Shown: positions 44,269-53,690, counted from the first letter of the stretch. The stretch: DNA of 64,000 nt from Alsobacter sp045348435 (GCF_045348435.1 NZ_CP157484.1:496001-560000); one strand, 5' to 3'. Program-made: numbers and translations. Notes: generated by a model not told the origin, from the letters alone.

Positions 44269-44550
44269 TCACTCCGTCCGGCTTCCGGCCGACTCACCGC
44301 CGGCGGACTTGTAGGCGGCTGCAAGAACGAACGCCGTCAGGCAAGTCAGCACGGTGGTCACGACCAGTGCCGCGGTAATGGCGGCGTTGGACCCCGGCCG
44401 ATAAAAGTTCCCGATCAAAATCACCGCAAAGCCCAGCCGCGCCACTTGGAACGCGCGCCGTCCCAGGATGCCGGGATAACGTCGGCCGAACAGCAGGCCG
44501 GCCCAGGCGCTCACAAGAAACAGCGCTAAAACCGGGCCTAGAAGCAACAT
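44269..44550 (-). CDS. Small membrane protein
   Basis: 93 residues from ATG 44550 (MLLLGPVLALFLVSAWAGLL), with about three hydrophobic segments and a short polar tail. GGAGG lies 19 bases upstream of this ATG but only seven bases before an in-frame CTG at 44562, so a CTG start (97 residues) is possible; a TTG at 44589 is a third option. No family recognised, no clear partner. Confidence 0.5.
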   Translation of the reverse strand: MLLLGPVLALFLVSAWAGLLFGRRYPGILGRRAFQVARLGFAVILIGNFYRPGSNAAITAALVVTTVLTCLTAFVLAAAYKSAGGESAGSRTE

Positions 44551-44674
44551 GATAGCCGTCAGCTTCGATCCTCCTGCGCCGAGGGCCAAAATCGTTCAGG
44601 GGATGAAAGATATAAGAAATATCAAAAATGCGCCTGTCAACACAGAAGGCGGCGTCGCGGCTGGTCCGCTCGCT

Positions 44675-45346
44675 TCAGCCCTTCACCAGCACGATGTGCA
44701 GGCTGCGCGGCCCGTGCGCGCCGAGCAGCAGCGTTTGCTCGATGTCGGCGGAGCGGGACGGGCCGGTGATCCAGTTCACGGTGCGGGGCATCTGGCCCTT
44801 GCCGTACGCCTCGCGCAGCCTCGCCCACATCGTCTCGTAGTCGCCGACAACGTCCTTGGCCGACAGCACCGCGATGGCGTAGTCCGGCAGCAGGTTGAGG
44901 GTGGACGGGTTCTCGGGTCCCGACGTCATCGTCAGCGTGCCGGTCTCCGCCACGCCCGCAAAGGCGTGGTTGACGGCCGCCAGGTCCTGCCCGTCGCTGC
45001 GGCCCTTGCTGATCTCCAGCGCCGTCTCGGCCCACGGCATGGCGGCGAGCCGCAGGTCGTCGCCCATCCGGATGCGCGCCGGCAGGTTCGACTGCCGCAG
45101 ATATTCGGCGATCGCGGCCGGGACGTCGGCGTGCGTGTCCACCTCGACGACGCTCGCCATGGCGGCTTCGGCTTGAGTCTTGAAGAGCTGAAGAAGCGCC
45201 TCGCCCTGCAGCTGCGCCCGCTCCGGGATGACGCCGCGCGGCGCCCGCTGCAGCCGCTCCTCGACCGAGTGGACGCGCGGCGCCTCGGTTCCCTTCACGC
45301 CGAGCGAGCGGCGCAGCGTGGCGAAGATCTCGTCGCGCGCGCTCAT
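44675..45346 (-). CDS. lutC: Lactate utilisation protein C (LUD domain)
   Basis: 223 residues. ATG 45346 overlaps the lutB stop by 4 bp. The LUD-fold motifs TGTLTMTSGPENPSTLNLLP and MPRTVNWITGPSRSADIEQT match LutC/YkgG. Third subunit of the L-lactate oxidase complex, which transfers electrons from lactate through the Fe-S proteins LutA and LutB. Last gene of a compact lutABC run. Confidence 0.94.
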   Translation of the reverse strand: MSARDEIFATLRRSLGVKGTEAPRVHSVEERLQRAPRGVIPERAQLQGEALLQLFKTQAEAAMASVVEVDTHADVPAAIAEYLRQSNLPARIRMGDDLRLAAMPWAETALEISKGRSDGQDLAAVNHAFAGVAETGTLTMTSGPENPSTLNLLPDYAIAVLSAKDVVGDYETMWARLREAYGKGQMPRTVNWITGPSRSADIEQTLLLGAHGPRSLHIVLVKG

Positions 45347-46776
45347 CGGCCGGATCCCGCGCGGCGCGACTTCCATTGCTGCTGGAACGTTCCCCCCTGC
45401 GGGGCCGGGAAGTCGCGGAACTCGGTCCAGCCGCCGGCCAGAGGCAGCGACGTGAACCGGCCCTTGTCGCGGCCCAGCCACGCCAGCGACCGCATCGCGA
45501 GGCCCGTGGCGAAGCGGTAGAGCCGCGGCCGCCGGGCGAAGAAGCCCCAGAAGGCGAGTCCCGACCGCACCGTGGCGGGCGACAGGTGCCGCTCGAACTC
45601 GCGCTCGCGCCAGTGCCGCATCAGCTTGGGCAGCGGGATCCGCACCGGGCAGACGCTCTCGCACCGGCCGCAGAACGTGGAGGCGTTGGGCAGGTGCCCG
45701 GCCTTGTCCACGCCGATCAGCGACGGCGACAGCACCGCTCCCATCGGGCCCGGATAGACCCACCCATAGGCGTGGCCGCCGACCGCATGATAGACGGGGC
45801 AGTGGTTCATGCAGGCGCCGCAGCGGATGCAGCGCAGCATGTCCTGGAAGGCGGTGCCCAGCATCGAGGACCGGCCGTTGTCCAGGATGACGACGTGGTA
45901 CTCCTGGGGCCCGTCCACGTCCTCGGGCCGCCGCGGCCCGGTCGAGAAGGTCGTGTAGACGCTCATCTCCTGCCCGGTCGCCGACCGCGCCAGCACGCGC
46001 AGGATCTGCGACACGTCCTCCAGCGTCGGCACCACCTTTTCGATGGACGCGATGACGATGTGGATCTTGGGCAGCGTCTGCGTGAGGTCGCCATTGCCCT
46101 CATTGGTGACGATCACCGACGTGCCGGTCTCGGCCACCAGGAAATTCGCGCCCGTGATGCCGACATCCGCGGCCAGGAAGCGGTCGCGCAGCACGCCGCG
46201 CGCTTCCGTCAGCAGCTGCACGGGTTGCGACAGGTCGCGCGCCGGATCGAGATGGGTGTGCACCCGGCGAAAGTCGCTCTCCACCTGCGTGGCGTTGAGA
46301 TGCACGGCCGGCGCGATGATGTGGGACGGGATCTCGCCCCGCAGCTGGATGATGTACTCGCCGAGATCCGTCTCGACCGGCTGGATATGGGCGGCCTCCA
46401 GGGCGTCGTTGAGCGCGATCTCCTCGGAGATCATGCTCTTGCCCTTGGTGACCGTGCGGGCGCCCGCCTTGCGGCAGATGTCCAGGATGGCCCCGCGCGC
46501 CTCCTCGGCGGTGCGGGCCCAATGGACATGGCCGCCGGCCGCCGTGACCTTCTTCTCGTATCTCTCCAGGTAGAGATCGAGATGGGCCAGCGTGTGGTTC
46601 TTGATGTCGCGCGCGCTGTCGCGCAGCGCCTCGAACTCGGGGAGCTTGGCGGCCACCACGGCGCGCTTGTCGATGAAGCCCTGCCGAACATTGCCCATGG
46701 CCTTCTGCAGCTGTTCGTCCTGCAGGGCGCGGTGGGCGTTGTCCTTGAACTGGGGGGACGTGACGTGAAGGGTCAT
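45343..46776 (-). CDS. lutB: Lactate utilisation Fe-S protein B
   Basis: 477 residues. N-terminal LUD domain (about 60-300, with TKGKSMISEEIALNDALEA and VAETGTSVIVTNEGNG), then a ferredoxin domain with Cys316-319-322-326 (CIRCGACMNHCP) and Cys369-372-376 (CGRCESVCP), consistent with two [4Fe-4S] clusters. Full length for LutB/YkgF. Lies between lutA (67-bp gap) and lutC (4-bp overlap). Confidence 0.96.
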   Translation of the reverse strand: MTLHVTSPQFKDNAHRALQDEQLQKAMGNVRQGFIDKRAVVAAKLPEFEALRDSARDIKNHTLAHLDLYLERYEKKVTAAGGHVHWARTAEEARGAILDICRKAGARTVTKGKSMISEEIALNDALEAAHIQPVETDLGEYIIQLRGEIPSHIIAPAVHLNATQVESDFRRVHTHLDPARDLSQPVQLLTEARGVLRDRFLAADVGITGANFLVAETGTSVIVTNEGNGDLTQTLPKIHIVIASIEKVVPTLEDVSQILRVLARSATGQEMSVYTTFSTGPRRPEDVDGPQEYHVVILDNGRSSMLGTAFQDMLRCIRCGACMNHCPVYHAVGGHAYGWVYPGPMGAVLSPSLIGVDKAGHLPNASTFCGRCESVCPVRIPLPKLMRHWREREFERHLSPATVRSGLAFWGFFARRPRLYRFATGLAMRSLAWLGRDKGRFTSLPLAGGWTEFRDFPAPQGGTFQQQWKSRRAGSGR

Positions 46777-46843
46777 GGGCGCTGCCCCGGATGGCTCGGT
46801 GTGGCCCGGTCCCGCGCGGCGGGGGAGGGCGGGACGGAGGCGC

Positions 46844-47638
46844 TCACTTGGCGGCCCCGATCGGCGGCTCGTCGGTCATCCCGGCCAGGACCTCCGCCAC
46901 GTGGCGGACCTCGACGTCGCTGCCCTGGCGGGAGAGCTTGCCCGCCATGTTCATCAGGCAGCCCAGATCGCCGGCCAGCAGCGTGTGGGCGCCGCTCGCG
47001 GCGACGTTCTCGGTCTTCTTCTCGACGATGGAGTTGGAGATCTCCGCGTATTTCACCGCGAAGGTGCCGCCGAAGCCGCAGCACACCTCGTTCTCCTTCA
47101 TCTCGGTCAGGGTCAGCCCCTCGACGCTGGCGAGCAGCAGCCGGGGCTGGCGCTTGACGCCCAGCTCCCGCAGGCCCGAGCAGCTGTCGTGATAGGTGGC
47201 GGTCCCGCTGTAATGGGCGTCGACCTCCTTCACGCCCATGACATCGACCAGGAAGCTGACGAGCTCGTAGGTCTTGGCGGCCAGGGCGTCGGCCTTGCGG
47301 GCCACGTTCGGGTCCCCGGCGAAGAGTTCGGGATAATGGACGCGGATCTGCCCGGCGCAGGATCCGGAGGGGGCCACCACGAAGTCGAACGGCGCGAAGG
47401 CGTCGATGACCTGCTCGGCCAGCGCCCGCGCCGAGGCCCGGTCGCCGGAGTTGAAGGCCGGCTGTCCGCAGCACGTCTGGCTCGGGACCTCGACCACGCA
47501 GCCTGCGTCTTCCAGCAGCTTCACGGCGGCGAAGCCCACCGAGGGGCGGATCAGGTCGACGAGGCAGGTGACGAACAGCCCCACGCGGGGCCGCTGGGGG
47601 CGGGTGAAGGTGGGCACGGCCTGTGGCGACTCCAGCAC
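46844..47638 (-). CDS. lutA: Lactate utilisation Fe-S protein A
   Basis: 264 residues with two CCG domains: PSQTCCGQPAFNSGDRA and KENEVCCGFGGTFAVKY, plus VAPSGSCAGQI and TYHDSCSGLRELG. CCG proteins bind non-cubane or [4Fe-4S] clusters in lactate, glycolate and heterodisulfide oxidoreductases. Start GTG 47638 has no clear Shine-Dalgarno; a GTG seven codons in is an alternative. First gene of lutABC and 106 bp after the cytochrome c gene. Confidence 0.95.
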   Translation of the reverse strand: MLESPQAVPTFTRPQRPRVGLFVTCLVDLIRPSVGFAAVKLLEDAGCVVEVPSQTCCGQPAFNSGDRASARALAEQVIDAFAPFDFVVAPSGSCAGQIRVHYPELFAGDPNVARKADALAAKTYELVSFLVDVMGVKEVDAHYSGTATYHDSCSGLRELGVKRQPRLLLASVEGLTLTEMKENEVCCGFGGTFAVKYAEISNSIVEKKTENVAASGAHTLLAGDLGCLMNMAGKLSRQGSDVEVRHVAEVLAGMTDEPPIGAAK

Positions 47639-47743
47639 GAACGCGGCCGTCGGCCGGCCGGCGCTGGAGAGTGGACCAGCGGCCGCCGGGATTCAAGCGC
47701 GGCCCCGCGCCACGCGGGACCGCGTCGCGACATGCGTCGCGGA

Positions 47744-48136
47744 TCAGCTCTTCTTGCCGGTCGCGTCGAACTGCTTGAGGTAGGCGGTGACGTTGTCGAT
47801 GTCGGCCTGGTTCGTCAGGCCCGGAAAGATCATCTTCGTGCCCGGGATCTTGGCCTTCGGGTTCTTGATGTAGTCCTTGAACGTGGCCTCGTCCCAGGTG
47901 ATGCCGGAGGACTTGTTGGCCTCAGAATAGCTGTAGCCCTCGACGGAGCCCGACTTGCGGCCGATCAGGCCGTTCAGCACCGGGCCCACCGCGTTCTTGG
48001 CCCCCTCGCCGACCTGGTGGCAGGCCTTGCACTTCAGGAAGACCTTCTCGCCCGCGGCGGCGTCCTGCGCCAAGGCGGATCCGGCCGAGACCGACACGGC
48101 GGCGATGGCGGCGAAGATGACGGTGAGCTTGGTCAT
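47744..48136 (-). CDS. Periplasmic class I cytochrome c (cytochrome c2 type)
   Basis: 130 residues from ATG 48136 with signal peptide (AAVSVSAGSALAQ). One haem c motif, C36-K-A-C39-H40, and an axial Met102 in IPGTKMIFPG, the standard alphaproteobacterial c2/c550 fold. Carries electrons in the periplasm. It lies between the LysR-type gene and lutABC on the same strand; a direct role as acceptor for lactate oxidation is possible but unproven, as LutABC is cytoplasmic. Confidence 0.94.
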   Translation of the reverse strand: MTKLTVIFAAIAAVSVSAGSALAQDAAAGEKVFLKCKACHQVGEGAKNAVGPVLNGLIGRKSGSVEGYSYSEANKSSGITWDEATFKDYIKNPKAKIPGTKMIFPGLTNQADIDNVTAYLKQFDATGKKS

Positions 48137-48245
48137 GAACGGCGTCTCCCAGTGAAGGGCCCGGCGGCCCGATTCTTGGTGGCTGAGGCTTAGCACGACT
48201 GAGCCGGGTTGGAATGCTGGACGTAGGTCGCAGCATCGTTATGTC

Positions 48246-49214
48246 TCAGGTCGTTGAAGGGTTCCGCGCCTGCGCCTCTTGGTCGTGCCGATGCGGCTCG
48301 GGACGGGCCAGGAAACCCAGCCCCTCGTCCCAGGGCGGGGTGGGGCCGTAGAGGTCCGCCAGGTGGTCGATGAAGGCCCGGACCTTCTGGGCGAGCTGCC
48401 TGCGCGAGGGATAGACGGCGTGGATCGCCACCTTGCGCGAGCCCCCGTACCCGGGCAGCACACGGGTGAGCTTTCCGGCGCGTAGCTCCGGGCCGACGTC
48501 CCAGGTCGAGCGCAGCGCGACGCCCGCGCCGGCGATCACGGATTCGCGCACCACCTCGCTGGAGTTGGTCTTGAGCGGGCTCTCCACCCGCACCGTGACG
48601 GGCCCGTCCGGGCCCTCCAGCCGCCACTGGTCCGTGTTGTGGGCCAGGAGCCGATGGTGGGCGAGATCCTGCAGGGTGGCCGGCACGCCATGCGCGGCGA
48701 GGTAGGCCGGCGCGGCGCAGAGCACGCGGTGATTCGCCGCGAGCCGGCGCGCCACGAGGCTGGAATCCTGCAGGTCCGCGATGCGCACCGCCAGGTCGAA
48801 GCCCTCCCCGACGATGTCGACGAAGGCGTCGGAGAGCACGAGGTCGACCGTCAGTTCCGGATGCGCCTCCAGGAAGTCGGTCAGGTGCGGGGCGATGTGC
48901 AGCCTCCCGAAGGAGGTCGGCGCGGACACCCGCAGCACGCCGCGCACCGCCGAGGACCGGCGCGTCACCCAGGCCTCAGCCTCCTCCACGCTGGCCAGGA
49001 TCGCCACGACCCGCTCGAAAAAGCCTTGTCCGGCCTCAGTGAGGGCGATCTGCCGCGTGGTCCGGTGCAGGAGCCGCGTTCCCAGCCGCTCCTCCAGCCG
49101 GCGGATCCGCTTGGAGATCACGGCCGGCGACAGCCCCAGCCCGCGCCCGGCGCTGGACATGGAGCCGGCCGTCACCACCCGGGCGAAGATGTCGAGGTCG
49201 ACGAGATTGGTCAT
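48246..49214 (-). CDS. LysR family transcriptional regulator
   Basis: 322 residues from ATG 49214. N-terminal HTH (about 3-60: LDIFARVVTAGSMSSAGRGL, LGLSPAVISKRIRRLEERLG, TRLLHRTTRQIALTEAGQGF) and a LysR substrate domain. The C-terminus is a 25-residue polar tail beyond the usual end. Divergent from glcDEF, with an inverted repeat in the gap, and upstream of cytochrome c and lutABC on its own strand. Candidate regulator of glycolate or lactate use (inference). Confidence 0.93.
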   Translation of the reverse strand: MTNLVDLDIFARVVTAGSMSSAGRGLGLSPAVISKRIRRLEERLGTRLLHRTTRQIALTEAGQGFFERVVAILASVEEAEAWVTRRSSAVRGVLRVSAPTSFGRLHIAPHLTDFLEAHPELTVDLVLSDAFVDIVGEGFDLAVRIADLQDSSLVARRLAANHRVLCAAPAYLAAHGVPATLQDLAHHRLLAHNTDQWRLEGPDGPVTVRVESPLKTNSSEVVRESVIAGAGVALRSTWDVGPELRAGKLTRVLPGYGGSRKVAIHAVYPSRRQLAQKVRAFIDHLADLYGPTPPWDEGLGFLARPEPHRHDQEAQARNPSTT

Positions 49215-49274
49215 GCGGCGCGGCTGGTCCTCGCCCGCATGTCGCAGGGCCCGGGGTGACAAGGCGATGGACAT

Positions 49275-49291
49275 TTTCGCCCTGGCGGAAA
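49275..49291. promoter_or_regulatory. LysR-box-like T-N11-A dyad
   Basis: tttcgccctggcggaaa: TTTC and GAAA arms with imperfect GC inner arms and a T-N11-A core, 61 bp upstream of the LysR-type start and 123 bp before glcD. Suits a divergent LysR site. Confidence 0.4.
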
Positions 49292-49390
49292 TAATCCTGA
49301 TTGCGACGGCATCCTGCAAGTCCGCCGACGTTCCGCTACAGTGAAAGCGTCGAGACCGGGCTCTCCTGTTCATCAGCCTCGGCTCGCGGG

Positions 49391-49418
49391 GAGAGGCCCA
49401 TGAGGAGAGGCCCATGAG
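49391..49418 (+). repeat. 14-bp tandem duplication over the glcD start, creating a mini-ORF
   Basis: The unit gagaggcccatgag is repeated exactly, so both a Shine-Dalgarno and an ATG are doubled. The first ATG (49400) opens a five-codon frame, MRRGP, whose TGA overlaps the ATG of glcD (49414) as ATGA. Seen directly; its effect on translation is inferred. Confidence 0.85.
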
Positions 49419-50865
49419 CGGCATTGCGTTTCCGGTCCCGGACGAGGGCGTCCTCGCGCGGCGGGACGAGATCATCGCCGGCCTCGCCCGGCTGGTCGCC
49501 CCTGACGCGCTGGTGACCGCCGAGGACGAGCGCCGCGCCTTCGAGACCGACGGCCTCACCGCCTATCGCCGCCTGCCGCTCGCCGTGGCGCTGCCCTCCA
49601 CCACCGAGGAGGTTTCGGCCATCCTGAAGTTCTGCAAGGAGCAGGGCGTCAAGGTCGTGCCGCGCGGGGCGGGGACGTCGCTGTGCGGCGGCGCGATCGC
49701 CCAGGAGGACGCCATCATCCTCGGCGTCTCCAAGATGAACCGCGTGCTGGACGTGAATTTCGGCGACCGCACCATGCGGGTGCAGTCCGGCATCACCAAT
49801 CTGGCGGTCAGCGGCGCGGTCTCCTACGAGGGCTTCTTCTACGCGCCCGACCCCTCGTCGCAGCTCGCCTGCACGATCGCGGGCAACATCGCGATGAACT
49901 CCGGCGGCGCCCACTGCCTGAAATATGGCGTCACCACCAACAACATCCTGGGCGTCCGCATGGTGCTGCTGGACGGCTCCATCGTGGACATCGGCGGCGA
50001 CGCCCTGGATGCGCCGGGCTATGACCTGCTGGGGCTTGTGATCGGTTCGGAAGGCCAGCTGGGCGTCGTCACGGAGGCGACGCTGCGCATCCTGCGCGCC
50101 GCCGAGGGCGCGCGCCCGGTGCTGTTCGGGTTCTCCAGCAGCGAGAGCGCGGGCGAGTGCGTGGCCGCCATCATCGCCTCCGGCATCGTGCCGGTCGCCA
50201 TGGAGTTCATGGACAAGCCGGCCATCCAGATCTGCGAGGCCTTCGCCAAGGCCGGCTATCCGGAGGACGCGGAGGCTCTGCTGATCATCGAGGTGGAGGG
50301 GTCGGACGCCGAGATGGACGCGACCCTCGCCAAGATCGTCGACATCGCCCGCCAGCACGGGGTGCAGACAGTGCGGGAATCCAAGTCCGCCATGGAGACG
50401 GCCGCGATCTGGAAGGGCCGCAAGTCGGCCTTCGGCGCCACCGGCCGCATCGCCGACTATATCTGCATGGACGGCACCATCCCGACCGGCCAGCTGCCTT
50501 ACGTGCTGAAGCGCATGGACGAGATCGTGAAGAGCTACGACCTGCGCGTCGCCAACGTCTTCCACGCCGGCGACGGCAACCTGCATCCGCTCATCATGTA
50601 CAACGTCAACGATCCCGTGGAGGCCCACAAGGCCGAGGAGGCCGGCAACGACATCCTCAAGCTCTGCGTCGAGGTCGGCGGCTGCCTGACGGGCGAGCAC
50701 GGCGTCGGCATCGAGAAGCGCGACCTGATGCGGCACCAGTTCACCGACGTCGACCTGGAGCAGCAGATGCGCGTGCGCGCCGTCTTCGACCGCCAGTGGC
50801 TGCTCAACCCCGCCAAGGTCTTCCCCCTCGACGGCCGCTGGATCCCCGACAGCGAAGCCGCCTGA
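49414..50865 (+). CDS. glcD: Glycolate oxidase FAD subunit GlcD
   Basis: 483 residues. FAD-binding PCMH domain (about 50-230: VVPRGAGTSLCGGAIAQEDA, SQLACTIAGNIAMNSGGAHC, VIGSEGQLGVVTEATLR), then FAD-oxidase C-terminal domain with NVFHAGDGNLHPLIMYNVND and GEHGVGIEKRDLM, both metal/substrate sites. Full length. With GlcE and GlcF it oxidises glycolate to glyoxylate and reduces the respiratory chain. D-lactate dehydrogenases share the fold; the E and F genes next to it support glycolate oxidase. Confidence 0.95.
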   Translation: MSGIAFPVPDEGVLARRDEIIAGLARLVAPDALVTAEDERRAFETDGLTAYRRLPLAVALPSTTEEVSAILKFCKEQGVKVVPRGAGTSLCGGAIAQEDAIILGVSKMNRVLDVNFGDRTMRVQSGITNLAVSGAVSYEGFFYAPDPSSQLACTIAGNIAMNSGGAHCLKYGVTTNNILGVRMVLLDGSIVDIGGDALDAPGYDLLGLVIGSEGQLGVVTEATLRILRAAEGARPVLFGFSSSESAGECVAAIIASGIVPVAMEFMDKPAIQICEAFAKAGYPEDAEALLIIEVEGSDAEMDATLAKIVDIARQHGVQTVRESKSAMETAAIWKGRKSAFGATGRIADYICMDGTIPTGQLPYVLKRMDEIVKSYDLRVANVFHAGDGNLHPLIMYNVNDPVEAHKAEEAGNDILKLCVEVGGCLTGEHGVGIEKRDLMRHQFTDVDLEQQMRVRAVFDRQWLLNPAKVFPLDGRWIPDSEAA

Positions 50866-50900
50866 AGGAGACGCCCCTCATCCGACCCTTCGAGCCACCT

Positions 50901-50977
50901 TTCTCCCCGCGCCGGGGAGAAGGGAGGAACGCCGCCGCAGCCGCAATCGGCCCCCTCTCCCCGGCGCGGGGAGAGGG
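50901..50977. repeat. Two hairpins of the CTCTCCCCG/CGGGGAGAG type
   Basis: Stem-loops 50901-50921 (ttctccccg/cggggagaa, 9 bp) and 50953-50977 (ccctctccccg/cggggagaggg, 11 bp), both with 3-base loops, between glcD and glcE. Such paired elements are common intergenic repeats in proteobacteria (recalled). Placed inside an operon they may adjust the ratio of D to E and F. Confidence 0.75.
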
Positions 50978-51034
50978 CTCGGGTGAGGGCCTTTCCCTCT
51001 CCGCGACATCCAACGAACCCGTGAACCAACCCGC

Positions 51035-52222
51035 ATGACCGACCTTCTCCAGCCCGCCGACGAAGCCGCCCTGGCGCAAGCCGTGGCGTCCGCCTATGCG
51101 GCGAAGACTCCGCTCGCCGTCGAGGGCGCGGGCACGAAGAACGGCTTCGGCCGGCCGCTGCAGACCGAGCGCACGCTCACGACGCGGGCCATGACGGGCG
51201 TCACCCTCTACGAGCCCTCCGAGATGGTGATCGGCGCCCGCGCCGGCACGCCGCTGCGCGAGGTCGAGGCGACGCTCGCCGAAAAGGGCCAGGCGCTCAC
51301 CTTCGAGCCGGTGGACTACCGCGTGCTGCTCGGCACGACCGGCGAGCCCACCATCGGGGGCGTGGCGGCGGCCAACAATTCCGGCCCGCGCCGCATCATG
51401 GCGGGCGCCTGCCGCGACAGCCTCATCGGCGTGCGCTTCGTCAACGGCAAGGGCGAGGTGGTGAAGTCGGGCGGCCGGGTGATGAAGAACGTCACCGGGC
51501 TCGATCTCGTGAAGCTGATGGCGGGCTCCTGGGGCACGCTGGGCGTCATGAGCGAGGTGATCTTCAAGGTGCTGCCGGCGCCCGCCCATGTGATGACGGT
51601 GGTGCTGCACGGCCTGGACGACGCCCGCGCCATCCAGGCCATGGCGGCCGGCCTCGGTTCGCCCTTCGAGGTGAGCGGCGCGGCCCATCTGCCCTCCGGC
51701 GTGGAGCGCGTGCCCAAGACGCTGCTGCGGCTGGAGGGTTTCCCCGAGTCCATCGCCTACCGGGCCGGCGAGCTGCGCACGCTGCTGAAGGGCTTCGGCC
51801 CGGCGGACGTGATCGAAGGCGAGACCGCCGCCGCGCTCTGGCGCCAGGTCCGCGACGTGTCCTTCCTGGCGGAGCCGCGGGACGCCGCCGTCTGGCGCGT
51901 CTCGGTCGCGCCCTCCAAGGCCGCGGCCGCCATGGCGACCCTGTCCCGCGCGCTTGCGATGCGGTGCTTCTACGACTGGGGCGGCGGACTGGCGTGGATC
52001 GCGACGGCTCCCGCCGGCGACGCCGGAGCGGCGGCGATCCGCGCCGCCTTCGCGGGGACCGGCGGCCACGCCACGCTGGTCCGCGCGCCCGCCGAGATCC
52101 GCGCGTCCGTTTCCGTCTTCGAGCCGCAGCCCGCCGCAATCGCGGCGCTTTCGGCTGGAATCAAGGCCAGCTTCGATCCCGCCGGCGTCCTCAACCCGGG
52201 CCGCATGGCGGCGGGGCTCTGA
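51035..52222 (+). CDS. glcE: Glycolate oxidase FAD-binding subunit GlcE
   Basis: 395 residues. A lone PCMH domain: PLAVEGAGTKNGFGRPL, GVTLYEPSEMVIGARAGTPL, GEPTIGGVAAANNSGPRRIM and GGRVMKNVTGLDLVKLMAGS. No Cys clusters. Its end NPGRMAAGL is family-typical. Second gene of glcDEF, separated from glcD by a 169-bp gap with repeats and from glcF by 10 bp. Confidence 0.95.
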   Translation: MTDLLQPADEAALAQAVASAYAAKTPLAVEGAGTKNGFGRPLQTERTLTTRAMTGVTLYEPSEMVIGARAGTPLREVEATLAEKGQALTFEPVDYRVLLGTTGEPTIGGVAAANNSGPRRIMAGACRDSLIGVRFVNGKGEVVKSGGRVMKNVTGLDLVKLMAGSWGTLGVMSEVIFKVLPAPAHVMTVVLHGLDDARAIQAMAAGLGSPFEVSGAAHLPSGVERVPKTLLRLEGFPESIAYRAGELRTLLKGFGPADVIEGETAAALWRQVRDVSFLAEPRDAAVWRVSVAPSKAAAAMATLSRALAMRCFYDWGGGLAWIATAPAGDAGAAAIRAAFAGTGGHATLVRAPAEIRASVSVFEPQPAAIAALSAGIKASFDPAGVLNPGRMAAGL

Positions 52223-52232
52223 AAGTCAGATC

Positions 52233-53612
52233 ATGCAGACCAATTTCGCTCCCGAGCGGCTGAAGGACCAGGCCACCGCCACGTCCGAGAAGATCCTGCG
52301 CACCTGCGTGCATTGCGGCTTCTGCACGGCCACCTGTCCGACCTATCTGCTGCTCGGCGACGAGCTGGATAGCCCGCGCGGGCGCATCTACCTCATCAAG
52401 GACATGCTGGAGAACGACCGGCCCGCGACCCCGCAGGTGGTCAAGCACATCGACCGCTGCCTCTCCTGCCTGTCCTGCATGACGACCTGCCCGTCGGGCG
52501 TGCACTACATGCACCTCGTCGACCACGCCCGCTCCTATATCGAGGAGACTTATGAGCGGCCCGCGATGGACCGCGCCGTGCGCTCGCTGCTCGCGGCCGT
52601 GCTGCCCTATCAGGGCCGGTTCCGCCTCGCCCTCGCGGGAGCGATCTTCGGCCGGCCCCTGCGTCCGCTGCTGCGGCGCCTGCCCGTCGTCGGCGCGCGC
52701 CTCGGCGCGATGCTGGACCTCGCGCCGTCGCGGCTGCCGTCCCGCTCCCCTATGCAGGGCGTCGCGGCCTTCCCGCCCGAAGGCCGGCGCCGCGGCCGGG
52801 TGGCCATCCTCAGCGGCTGCGCCCAGCCGGTGCTGAAGCCGTCCATCAACGAGGCGGCGGTCCGGCTTCTCAACCGCAACGGGATCGAGGTGGTGTTTCC
52901 CAAGGGCGAGGGGTGCTGCGGCGCGCTCGTCCACCATATGGGCCGGGACGCTGAAAGCCTCGACTTCGCCCGGCGCACGATCGACGCCTGGACGGCCGAG
53001 ATCGAGGGCGAGGGCCTCGACGCCATCGTCATCACGGCCTCCGGCTGCGGGACCACCATCAAGGATTACGGCTTCATGCTGCGCGAGGACCCGGCCTATG
53101 CGGCCAAGGCCCAGCGCGTGTCCGAGCTGGCCAAGGACATCACCGAGTACCTGGCCGAGATCGAGTGGGCCCCGCCCGTGCGCCCCACCGGCGACGTGGT
53201 GACCTACCACTCCGCCTGCTCCATGCAGCACGGCCAGAAGATCGTCGACCTGCCCAAGAAGCTCCTCAAGGCGGCGGGATTCGTCGTCAAGGACGTCCCG
53301 GAGGCGCATATCTGCTGCGGCTCCGCCGGCACCTACAACATCCTGCAGCCCGAACTCGCCTCCCGCCTGCGCGAGCGCAAGGTCGACAACATCGAGCGCA
53401 CCCGGCCGGCGATCGTCGCCACGGGCAATATCGGCTGCATGACCCAGATTGGTAAGGGATTCGCGGACCGTGGCGATAAGACCCCGATCGTCCACACCGT
53501 TGAACTGATCGACTGGGCCACGGGCGGCCCCATGCCGGAAGCGCTCGAGGACGCCGGTTTCGCCCATCGCCCGGCCCTCGATCCCTCTCCTGCGGCCCGC
53601 GCGGCCGAATGA
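52233..53612 (+). CDS. glcF: Glycolate oxidase Fe-S subunit GlcF
   Basis: 459 residues. Two [4Fe-4S] ferredoxin motifs, Cys25-28-31-35 (CVHCGFCTATCP) and Cys75-78-81-85 (CLSCLSCMTTCP), then two CCG domains (ILSGCAQPVLKPSIN with GEGCCGALVHHMG; HSACSMQHGQK with HICCGSAGTYN). Takes electrons from GlcD/GlcE to the membrane. Complete and last gene of the operon. Confidence 0.96.
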   Translation: MQTNFAPERLKDQATATSEKILRTCVHCGFCTATCPTYLLLGDELDSPRGRIYLIKDMLENDRPATPQVVKHIDRCLSCLSCMTTCPSGVHYMHLVDHARSYIEETYERPAMDRAVRSLLAAVLPYQGRFRLALAGAIFGRPLRPLLRRLPVVGARLGAMLDLAPSRLPSRSPMQGVAAFPPEGRRRGRVAILSGCAQPVLKPSINEAAVRLLNRNGIEVVFPKGEGCCGALVHHMGRDAESLDFARRTIDAWTAEIEGEGLDAIVITASGCGTTIKDYGFMLREDPAYAAKAQRVSELAKDITEYLAEIEWAPPVRPTGDVVTYHSACSMQHGQKIVDLPKKLLKAAGFVVKDVPEAHICCGSAGTYNILQPELASRLRERKVDNIERTRPAIVATGNIGCMTQIGKGFADRGDKTPIVHTVELIDWATGGPMPEALEDAGFAHRPALDPSPAARAAE

Positions 53613-53654
53613 TGTCCCTCTCCCGGCTGACCAAGGTCTCGGCGCGCCTTGATG

Positions 53655-53690
53655 CTCGTATTGGTAAATAATTAGTTAAAAATACAGCTT
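53655..53690 (+). promoter_or_regulatory. AT-rich promoter-like stretch before the NHLP-like gene
   Basis: The run ttggtaaataattagttaaa stands out from GC-rich flanks and lies 60-90 bp before the start codon. TTGATG at 53649 or TTGGTA at 53661 could be -35 elements; I cannot place a -10 with confidence. Confidence 0.35.
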
